The notes below the pieces were generated by a model. It saw only the letters and a list, made by a program, of their open reading frames with translations. It was not told the origin of the DNA and ran no database searches. Positions 1 through 5,882 of a stretch of 7,695 nucleotides of DNA are shown in pieces. Position 1 is the stretch's first letter, and every line of letters begins with the position of its first letter. The DNA is from Prevotella sp. (lineage in GTDB: Bacteria > Bacteroidota > Bacteroidia > Bacteroidales > Bacteroidaceae). Position numbers and translations under genes: made by a program. The stretch covers positions 1-7,695 of the forward strand of contig JAJPZE010000147.1 of assembly GCA_021204565.1 (NCBI GenBank). The letters are read 5' to 3'.

Positions 1-13
1 ATTATATTATAAT

Positions 14-1021
14 ATGGTTGACATCGCCGATTATAATCTCTTGCCCTATAATACATTCGGAATAAGCGCCCGTTGCAGTCGTTTCGTAAAGATTGAGAAC
101 GAAGGCGAGGCGTCGGATGTGTTGCCGTCGTTAAATATGTCGCCGTTACTCATACTCGGCAGGGGCAGTAATCTGTTGCTGACAAAGGACTTTTCCGGCA
201 CCGTCATTCGTTCCGCCATACGGGGTATAGAGCCGGAGGAGAAGGGCGGAGAGGTGATGTTGCATTGCGCAAGCGGCGAGCTTTGGGACGATGTCGTGGC
301 GTATGCAGTCGGGCATGATATGTTCGGAGCGGAGAACTTATCCCTCATTCCCGGCGATGTCGGCGCAGCCGCCGTGCAGAATATAGGCGCATACGGGGCG
401 GAGATAAAAGACATCCTCCATAGTGTGAATGCGGTAGATATAATGTCGGGAAAGAGAACGGAGATCGCTGCCGGCGACTGCGGGTATGGTTACCGCACAA
501 GCCGTTTCAAACGCGAGTGGTGCGGAAAGTATTTCATTACCGACATCACGCTCCGCCTCAGCCGGCGTTTCGCCCCCAATCTCGCATACGGAAACATCCG
601 GCAAGCCTTGCTCGATAAAGGCATCAGCTCGCCTACGGCAGAGCAATTACGCAACTTAATTATTGATATCCGCCGGAAGAAACTGCCCGATACCGCCGTT
701 CTCGGCAATGCCGGATCGTTCTTTACGAACCCGATAACCGACCGCGCGACGGCAGAGAGATTATTAGAAACCTATCCCGACCTGCCCGCGTATGATGTCG
801 ATGCCGGGCACGTGAAACTCTCCGCCGCACGTATGATTGAACTTTGCGGCTGGAAAGGCAAAGCGTTAGGCAAGGCGGCGGTGTACGAACGGCAACCTCT
901 TGTTTTGATTAACCTCGGCGGAGCAACGGGAGCTGATATACTCCGGCTGTGCGAGAGGATACAAGACGACGTGGAGAAACGGTTCGGCATCCGCCTCACG
1001 CCTGAAGTGAATATCGTGTAA
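14..1021 (+). CDS. murB: UDP-N-acetylenolpyruvoylglucosamine reductase (MurB), type I
   Basis: This cytoplasmic flavoenzyme reduces UDP-GlcNAc-enolpyruvate to UDP-MurNAc with NADPH, the second committed step of peptidoglycan precursor synthesis. The 335 residues are close to the E. coli enzyme (about 342). Visible family motifs are NTFGI near the N-terminus (13-17), the FAD-binding GRGSN (49-53), the IPGDVGAAAVQNIGAYG block (112-128), GYGYR (157-161, with R161 matching the catalytic Arg), GNAGSFF (231-237, S235 matching the proton-donating Ser) and a C-terminal TPEV (E331 matching the catalytic Glu). The AYGNI tyrosine (Y192) and the GWKGKALGKAAVY segment (279-291) mark it as type I. The ATG at 14 places NTFGI at the usual distance from the N-terminus. 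Only 13 AT-rich bases lie upstream in the window, so its promoter cannot be judged. It is the only + strand gene and converges on the methyltransferase gene with 3 bp between stops. Confidence 0.98.
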   Translation: MVDIADYNLLPYNTFGISARCSRFVKIENEGEASDVLPSLNMSPLLILGRGSNLLLTKDFSGTVIRSAIRGIEPEEKGGEVMLHCASGELWDDVVAYAVGHDMFGAENLSLIPGDVGAAAVQNIGAYGAEIKDILHSVNAVDIMSGKRTEIAAGDCGYGYRTSRFKREWCGKYFITDITLRLSRRFAPNLAYGNIRQALLDKGISSPTAEQLRNLIIDIRRKKLPDTAVLGNAGSFFTNPITDRATAERLLETYPDLPAYDVDAGHVKLSAARMIELCGWKGKALGKAAVYERQPLVLINLGGATGADILRLCERIQDDVEKRFGIRLTPEVNIV

Positions 1022-1024
1022 AAT

Positions 1025-2227
1025 CTATGCTCGTTCGCAGATTATAATAAGATGCCGCCGGGCGGCATCTGTCGTGCCGAAAATGTAAACATCATTTCCG
1101 TCGGCGAGCTTCAGACGCTTGCGTAATGCGTCTGCCGTAAGAGGGAAGTTCCTGACCGCAACTGCAGCGTTGTGTATGGCGGCTAAATGCGTTTTAAGTT
1201 CCCTTTTGTTCATCGGCGAGACGGCACATATTCTGAATCGTCTGCCCGGAAAACCGGCGATTTCATCGGGAGACGTGAAGAGGTGCGAATTAGGCGCAAC
1301 CATCTTCATTCCGTACTTTCGGCAAAGCAAAGCGAAACATCCGGCTTTCATCAACGACGCATTAGGCACATAAAGAAATCCGTTTGCGGTCTCTGTCAGC
1401 GGCGTTGCAATATCGGGCATAAGACGTTCATCCTCGTCAATATCGTATGCGAAGCGCTGATCGTCGTTGGCGCAAACAATGCGCAAGCTTTTGTCCCCCA
1501 AGCTTTCGGCACTCATCACGAGCAACAACTCTTTACATTCATTGCCGCTCGAGACAATATGCACCTGCCTCACACCCGTCAAATCGTTCACCGCCTTATG
1601 CCAATCAAGCATCGGCGAACACTTCACCAACACTACGCGAGAGAGCCGGAGCAACTCCGTGTTCATACGTGTAACGTCGGGACTGCAGTCGCTTAACGCA
1701 TACTTTCTTGCCCCTTGCGCGTCGCGTCTGTCAGGGTCGAGATACGCAAAAACACACGTATTCATCGACAAAAACAACTCTTCTGCGTCGCCGCAAATAA
1801 CCTTTATATTCGTCAGACCCAATGTCTTGAAATTCTTCTCCGCCGTCCGGCACAGCTCCGGGTTGCGCTCCACGTACACAACTTCGCGGAACAACGGCGA
1901 CAAGAACGCACAATCTACGCCGAAGCCGCCCGTAAGATCAACCATCAAACCGCCCTTTTCGCCGGATATAAGGGGCAAAATCGAAGCGACGACACTGCGC
2001 TTGTACATCGCCGCCGCCTCGCTACTGCATTGCTCCATCGCCTTCGTCGCCGGGTAGATTATCCCCTTGTGCTCCGCCCAAGAGGGTATCTTCGCCCGCG
2101 CCGTCTGTCTTCCCTCAATCTGCGAGAGGGCATACGGCAGGTCAACATCGCCGAATTTATCTGCCGACAACGCCAATGTTGCCGGGTCTTCGTTAGCGAA
2201 AAGCTCGATAAATTCGGCAGTTTTCAT
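1025..2227 (-). CDS. SAM-dependent methyltransferase, PG_1098-like with THUMP-like C-terminal domain
   Basis: A predicted class I methyltransferase of 400 residues, similar to the Bacteroidota PG_1098 type; the substrate is not known to me, and an RNA is plausible because of the THUMP-like tail. The first 90 or so residues are helical. The Rossmann core follows: motif I VDLTGGFGVD (96-105) for SAM, acidic E120 in YVERNPEL (118-125) for the ribose, GDAEE (146-150), and the catalytic-region motif YLDPDRRD (162-169). A ferredoxin-like segment with YVPNASLMKAG (286-296) and a THUMP-like region (about 325-399) complete it. I chose the ATG at 2227 because MKTAEFIELF is a natural N-terminus and lies 10 bp after the channel gene's stop; a GTG at 2260 would add 11 charged residues and overlap that gene by 23 bp. 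GGAAGAAGGA lies about 14-23 bases before the chosen ATG and may be a weak ribosome site. It is the last gene of the minus-strand unit. Confidence 0.88.
   Translation of the reverse strand: MKTAEFIELFANEDPATLALSADKFGDVDLPYALSQIEGRQTARAKIPSWAEHKGIIYPATKAMEQCSSEAAAMYKRSVVASILPLISGEKGGLMVDLTGGFGVDCAFLSPLFREVVYVERNPELCRTAEKNFKTLGLTNIKVICGDAEELFLSMNTCVFAYLDPDRRDAQGARKYALSDCSPDVTRMNTELLRLSRVVLVKCSPMLDWHKAVNDLTGVRQVHIVSSGNECKELLLVMSAESLGDKSLRIVCANDDQRFAYDIDEDERLMPDIATPLTETANGFLYVPNASLMKAGCFALLCRKYGMKMVAPNSHLFTSPDEIAGFPGRRFRICAVSPMNKRELKTHLAAIHNAAVAVRNFPLTADALRKRLKLADGNDVYIFGTTDAARRHLIIICERA
1050..1070. repeat. Perfect inverted repeat (hairpin) at the convergent gene junction
   Basis: AGATGCCGCC (1050-1059) and its exact complement GGCGGCATCT (1061-1070) flank a single central base. 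As RNA this would fold into a GC-rich stem of about 8 bp with a small loop on either strand. For murB mRNA it lies 28 nt after the stop codon, where a terminator would be expected, but no T-run follows on the + strand. On the minus strand it is followed by TTATTATAAT, which is more terminator-like, but there it sits inside the last codons of the methyltransferase gene, before its stop. Its role is therefore unclear: a murB 3'-end hairpin that ends or protects the transcript is my preferred reading, and chance within coding sequence (the AARRH codons) is the alternative. Confidence 0.5.
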
Positions 2228-2237
2228 CACACGAGCC

Positions 2238-2885
2238 CTATCCTTCTTCCGTCCCGTCACTCTTCAAAACAGGCAGCCCGAGATGATATCTGACGGCGAA
2301 ATAGCGGAGCAGACAAATCAATGCAAAGGTCAAAACAGAGGTCAAGGCGGTGTTCACACCGAACGCATAAAGCAACCAATAGAGCAACCCGCCCATTACG
2401 CAAGCCATCGCGTAAAAGTCTTTGCGGAACAGCACGGGCACTGTGTCAAGAAACAAATCGCGCAGGATACCGCCCGCCGAACCTGTTATGCAACCCATTA
2501 CGACCGCAACCCAGAACGGATAACCGCAGAGCAATGTCTTTTGGATACCCACTATGGTGAACAGCGCAAGACCTATTGTGTCGAAAACAAACCACGTGTT
2601 GTCCAAGTATTTAAGATATTTGGAGAAGAGAATGACGCACACTTGGGCGAAGATAGCGCTGGTCAAGTAGAGAGCGTTAGTCATCCAGAAAGGCGTTACG
2701 CTTAACATCAAATCGCGAATAGTGCCGCCACCGATTGCGACGGCAACACCTACGACAAAACCCCCGAACCAATCGAAGTGCCTGTGAGCTGCCTGACGGA
2801 TACCTGATACCGCAAAAGTAAACGTGCCTAAGAACTCCAACACTTGCATGAACGTGTTGGAGATAGCGGGTGTATCGAATATCAT
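2238..2885 (-). CDS. TRIC-type (UPF0126/YicG-like) membrane channel protein
   Basis: An inner-membrane protein of 215 residues, almost wholly hydrophobic, with about seven predicted membrane segments. It shows the internal duplication of the trimeric intracellular cation channel family: the first half carries GGGTIRD (52-58) and the second half GGILRD (138-143), each after a hydrophobic helix. FTFAVSGIRQA (22-32) is also typical. Prokaryotic TRIC members studied so far form homotrimeric monovalent-cation (K+) channels, so potassium or other small-cation flux is the likely role; the exact ion and purpose here are inference. Its ATG overlaps the TGA stop of the upstream dehydrogenase gene (ATGA), which favours translational coupling. 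A later in-frame Met (residue 13) is possible but would discard the overlap. Confidence 0.93.
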   Translation of the reverse strand: MIFDTPAISNTFMQVLEFLGTFTFAVSGIRQAAHRHFDWFGGFVVGVAVAIGGGTIRDLMLSVTPFWMTNALYLTSAIFAQVCVILFSKYLKYLDNTWFVFDTIGLALFTIVGIQKTLLCGYPFWVAVVMGCITGSAGGILRDLFLDTVPVLFRKDFYAMACVMGGLLYWLLYAFGVNTALTSVLTFALICLLRYFAVRYHLGLPVLKSDGTEEG

Positions 2886-3835
2886 ATGACCGTGTTTATC
2901 GCATTTCCCGCGAGGAACGCGCTTAGGTTGGCATATGCAATATCCATTAACCTGCGCCGAGCCTCAACCGTTCCCCAAGCCAAGTGAGGCGTGATGAAGG
3001 CATTCGGACAAGAGAGAAGCGGATTCGACAGTTGTGGCGGCTCCTCGCACATCACATCGGCGCAATATGCCGACAGTTGTCCGGTGCTTAACGCTTCAGC
3101 CGCCGCCGTCTCGTCGACAAGCGGTCCGCGCCCCGTATTAATAAGTATTGCGCCGCGCCGGAAAAGGGAAAGACTTTCGCAGTTGATAATCTCTTTCGTG
3201 TCGGGGGTGAGGGGGCAATGAAGCGTAACTATATCAGAAGAAGCAAATAAGTCGGGAAGTTGCAGCTTATTAATGTATTCGGGAAGCTGTTCCTTCGTTT
3301 TGCTTGTCGCCGCGTTTATCTTCATCCCGAATGCGTGAGCAATTTCCGCTACGCGCCGCCCGATATTTCCGAGCCCGACAATGCCGAGCGTTAGTGCGGT
3401 CAATTCGTGGAATGGAGCGTCCCAATAACAGAAATCCGCGTTACCGCTCCACCGCCCGTGCCTTGTGTCGTCGGCATAACGTCCGACCCTGTTGACAACA
3501 TTAAGGATATGTGCGAACACGAGCTGCACCACGCTGTCCGTACTGTAAGCCGGTATGTTTGTAACGACTATACCGCGTTCGGTAGCGGCGTGCAAGTCAA
3601 TAACGTTAGTACCTGTTGCCAGTACTCCTATATACTTCAGCTTCGGGAGAAGCGTGAGCACGTCTTTATCGAAAATTACTTTATTCGTAAACACGCAGTC
3701 GGCATCCTTTGCGCGGAGAACAACGTCCGCAGGGGCGGTGCGCTCGTAAACCGTTACGTCGGCAAGGGCATCGAACGCACTCCAAGACAAGTCGCCCGGA
3801 TTGACGGCATGCCCGTCCATAATCGTGAGTTTCAT
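2882..3835 (-). CDS. D-2-hydroxyacid dehydrogenase (glycerate/hydroxypyruvate reductase-like)
   Basis: A cytoplasmic NAD(P)-dependent oxidoreductase of 317 residues that interconverts 2-keto acids and D-2-hydroxy acids. The substrate-binding domain is formed by both ends of the chain and has VLATGTNVIDL (71-81). The Rossmann domain begins with GLGNIG (154-159). The catalytic triad is visible as R236 in NTGRGPLVDE, E265 in CEEPP and H284 in TPHLAWGT. The length is right for single-domain members and too short for full SerA with an ACT domain. Where NAD-specific enzymes have an Asp after the second strand, this one has ATSKT (176-180), without an acidic residue. Hydroxypyruvate or glyoxylate is a reasonable substrate guess, but sequence alone does not decide. 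It follows rarA by 17 bp with no clear Shine-Dalgarno and overlaps the channel gene by 4 bp. Confidence 0.93.
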   Translation of the reverse strand: MKLTIMDGHAVNPGDLSWSAFDALADVTVYERTAPADVVLRAKDADCVFTNKVIFDKDVLTLLPKLKYIGVLATGTNVIDLHAATERGIVVTNIPAYSTDSVVQLVFAHILNVVNRVGRYADDTRHGRWSGNADFCYWDAPFHELTALTLGIVGLGNIGRRVAEIAHAFGMKINAATSKTKEQLPEYINKLQLPDLFASSDIVTLHCPLTPDTKEIINCESLSLFRRGAILINTGRGPLVDETAAAEALSTGQLSAYCADVMCEEPPQLSNPLLSCPNAFITPHLAWGTVEARRRLMDIAYANLSAFLAGNAINTVI

Positions 3836-3852
3836 ACGTAAAAAGGTATTTG

Positions 3853-5124
3853 TTATTTATATCTATCGCCCCAACAAGCCAACAGATACTGATATAATTT
3901 CTCCTCGTTGGGCTTGTGTTGGGCTGTCCATAGCCGCTCGTTGCGGAGCGCGTCGGGCAAGTATTGTTGTGTCGTAAAGTTGCCTGCGTAGTCGTGAGCA
4001 TACTTATATCCGTCGTGATAACCGAGCTGCGCCATCATCTCGGTCGGGGCGTTGCGCAGGTGAAGCGGCACCGGCTGATTGCCCGTCGCCTTGACCAACG
4101 CCTGTGCACGTGCGATACCCATATAAGCGGAGTTGCTCTTCGGCGAGGCGGCGAGGTATACCGTCGCTTCGGCAAGGGGTATCCGTCCCTCGGGCCAGCC
4201 GATTTTCATTACGGCATCGAATGCCGCATTAGCTATCAACAAGGCGTTCGGATTAGCCAAGCCTATATCTTCCGCGGCGGATATAACCAACCGGCGGGCA
4301 ATAAATTGCGGGTCTTCGCCGCCCTCAATCATACGCGCCATCCAATAAAGAGCGGCGTCGGGGTCGCTCCCGCGAATGCTTTTGATATAAGCGGAGATGA
4401 TGTCGTAGTGCATCTCGCCGTCCTTATCGTAAGCCAAGGGCGTAGTTTGCAAGCGGTTGGTAACTATCTCGTCGGTTATAACAACATCGTTCCCGTCCGC
4501 CGCCTCCACAATTATTTCAAGGATATTGAGCAACTTACGTGCGTCGCCGGCGGCATAACGGAACAGCGCTTCGTCCTCTCTAACGTCGATATTCATCTTC
4601 TTCAACTCCTCGTCTTCCGTGAGGGCGCGCCGGAGAAGTTGGTCTAAGTCGTCGCGTTCGAGGGGTTTAAGCACGTAGAGCTGGCAACGGGAGAGGAGCG
4701 GGCGGATAACTTCAAACGAGGGATTTTCCGTCGTTGCGCCAATCAGCGTTACGATTCCGCGCTCCACCGCACCGAGTAAAGAGTCCTGTTGCGACTTGGA
4801 GAAGCGGTGTATCTCGTCGATAAAAAGTATCGGCGACGCAGCAGTGAACAGGCGGTTGTTGCCAGCGCGTTCAATCACATCGCGCACGTCTTTCACGCCG
4901 CTCGTAACCGCAGAGAGGGTGAAGAACGGTATCTCTAATTTGTGAGCTATGATATGAGCGAGCGTCGTCTTGCCTACACCGGGCGGTCCCCACAGAATGA
5001 ATGAGGAGATGTGTCCGCTGTCAATCATCCGCCGCAGGACCGCACCCTCGCCTACGAGGTGCTTCTGCCCCACGTAATGCTCCAAGTCACGCGGCCGGAG
5101 CCGCTCTGCCAACGGTCTGCTCAT
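3853..5124 (-). CDS. rarA: Replication-associated recombination protein A (RarA/MgsA), AAA+ ATPase
   Basis: RarA belongs to the clamp-loader-like AAA+ family (bacterial MgsA, eukaryotic WRNIP1/Mgs1) and acts on DNA at stalled replication forks and single-strand gaps. At 423 residues it is of normal length. In order: the N-terminal PLAERLRPRDLEHYVGQ (4-20), Walker A GPPGVGKT (46-53), Walker B LFIDEIH (100-106), sensor 1 ATTENPSF (130-137), the arginine finger in LLSRC (143-147), and sensor 2 GDARKLLN (193-200). After a lid segment come the tetramerisation and C-terminal parts, with SIRGSDPDAALYW, EDIGLANP and YLAASPKSNSAY, all characteristic. The ATG at 5124 gives the standard N-terminus. It has its own predicted promoter and a leader of about 55 nt that is AT-rich next to the start and has no Shine-Dalgarno, and it heads a four-gene unit. 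Confidence 0.98.
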   Translation of the reverse strand: MSRPLAERLRPRDLEHYVGQKHLVGEGAVLRRMIDSGHISSFILWGPPGVGKTTLAHIIAHKLEIPFFTLSAVTSGVKDVRDVIERAGNNRLFTAASPILFIDEIHRFSKSQQDSLLGAVERGIVTLIGATTENPSFEVIRPLLSRCQLYVLKPLERDDLDQLLRRALTEDEELKKMNIDVREDEALFRYAAGDARKLLNILEIIVEAADGNDVVITDEIVTNRLQTTPLAYDKDGEMHYDIISAYIKSIRGSDPDAALYWMARMIEGGEDPQFIARRLVISAAEDIGLANPNALLIANAAFDAVMKIGWPEGRIPLAEATVYLAASPKSNSAYMGIARAQALVKATGNQPVPLHLRNAPTEMMAQLGYHDGYKYAHDYAGNFTTQQYLPDALRNERLWTAQHKPNEEKLYQYLLACWGDRYK

Positions 5125-5168
5125 TATCTAATATGAATATCTTATACGGATTACAAACAACAGGTCTT

Positions 5169-5183
5169 GCCGGACAATCCGGC
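5169..5183. repeat. Short dyad over the predicted rarA transcription start
   Basis: GCCGGA (5169-5174) and TCCGGC (5178-5183) are perfect complements around a CAA spacer. The dyad begins 3 bp downstream of the -7 element and so covers the expected start point of rarA transcription. It could be an operator half-site pair or form a hairpin at the very 5' end of the mRNA. It is not a terminator for the upstream GNAT gene, since no T-run follows on the minus strand. With 6-bp arms, chance is possible. Confidence 0.4.
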
Positions 5184-5186
5184 GTG

Positions 5187-5218
5187 CAAAAGTAAAGCAA
5201 TATCCGCCAATTGTCAAA
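5187..5218 (-). promoter_or_regulatory. Bacteroidota-type promoter for the rarA unit
   Basis: On the minus strand, TACTTTTG (5194 down to 5187) matches the TAnnTTTG -7 consensus of Bacteroidota housekeeping sigma factors at every fixed position. A TTTG at 5218-5215 lies 20 bp upstream, the expected place for the -33 element. Transcription should start near 5178-5182, giving a leader of about 55 nt before the rarA ATG. The site lies in the longest intergenic gap (5125-5232), just after the GNAT gene stop. The rest of that gap holds only a run of six T bases and the AT-rich leader; I see no riboswitch or terminator. Confidence 0.8.
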
Positions 5219-5232
5219 AAATTCACTCCCTT

Positions 5233-5856
5233 TTAGCCGTGTCTTTGCGTCGTTAGCGCGGAACGTGAGCAAGGGTTTGTCTCGTCCGTAAAGCGATATT
5301 GCAGGTGGCGCATAGGGTGTCCGCCCCACGCTGAATCGTTGATATAAGTAAATCCGAGCCGGGTATAGAGGCACTCGGCGCGCGGGTTGCCCTTGTCGAC
5401 AAGCAATCCGACGGCGGGCATACGGGCCGTTCGCGCCCTGTCGATTGTTGCCCGAAGGAGAGCCGTAGCTATGCCCTTGCCGCGCATATCCTCTCTTACA
5501 GCGAGACTGTCGATATACAATTCCCCGGCGGCGGTTTCGTCGGCGATGCCGCTGAAATCACGTCCGCACTCCTCTCTCATAATCTTTATAAACGCCCGGC
5601 GCAGATAATGAAGTTGTCCGCCGTCGTATGCAACGCAGATGCCGCATACTTCTCCGCCGGTGTCAACTGCAACGAGCGTGTTCCGGTAACTATATTGCGA
5701 GCAGTCGGAGCGGACGAGCGAGGTCATAATACGCTCGAAATCGGCAAGCGTATGCCCCTCTCCGACGAAGTACAGGCAACACTCGTAGTTCATTGCATGC
5801 ATTATCAGGCGGGCAATGTCCGGCGCTTGCGAGGGGTCAGCAGGTATAATCTTCAT
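5233..5856 (-). CDS. GNAT-family N-acetyltransferase
   Basis: A predicted cytoplasmic acetyl-CoA-dependent acetyltransferase of 207 residues; its acceptor is unknown to me. The GNAT core is clear: strand 4 with GELYIDSLAV (111-120), the acetyl-CoA pyrophosphate loop RGKGIA (125-130, fitting R/Q-x-x-G-x-G/A), and the motif B region KGNPRAECLYTRLGF (155-169). The N-terminal helices contain AMNYECCLYF (21-30), with a Cys pair, and SQYSYRNTLVAV (53-64). This layout resembles a Bacteroidales family usually annotated only as GNAT. The last 18 or so residues after HLQYRF (184-189) look unstructured and extend past the usual end of the fold. The ATG at 5856 fits the expected MKIIPAD start; no Shine-Dalgarno is visible. 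It begins 26 bp after priA, suggesting co-transcription. Confidence 0.9.
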   Translation of the reverse strand: MKIIPADPSQAPDIARLIMHAMNYECCLYFVGEGHTLADFERIMTSLVRSDCSQYSYRNTLVAVDTGGEVCGICVAYDGGQLHYLRRAFIKIMREECGRDFSGIADETAAGELYIDSLAVREDMRGKGIATALLRATIDRARTARMPAVGLLVDKGNPRAECLYTRLGFTYINDSAWGGHPMRHLQYRFTDETNPCSRSALTTQRHG

Positions 5857-5882
5857 TTGTCGGAAAGCCGGTTATATAATGT

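Noticed and set aside
1467..2705. Long open frames on the + strand opposite the methyltransferase and channel genes (about 190-210 codons each)
   Set aside because: They mirror well-supported minus-strand genes, their translations are rich in Arg/His/Gln with no recognisable domain, and overlapping each other in several frames is typical of antisense shadow in DNA with few stop codons.
3964..4647. A 227-codon + strand open frame inside rarA
   Set aside because: It is fully antisense to rarA, has no promoter or ribosome site, and shows no domain; rarA's intact motifs explain the sequence.
5087..5374. A 95-codon minus-strand frame spanning the GNAT end, the gap and the rarA start
   Set aside because: It crosses the rarA promoter and overlaps two real genes in a different frame, with no family resemblance.
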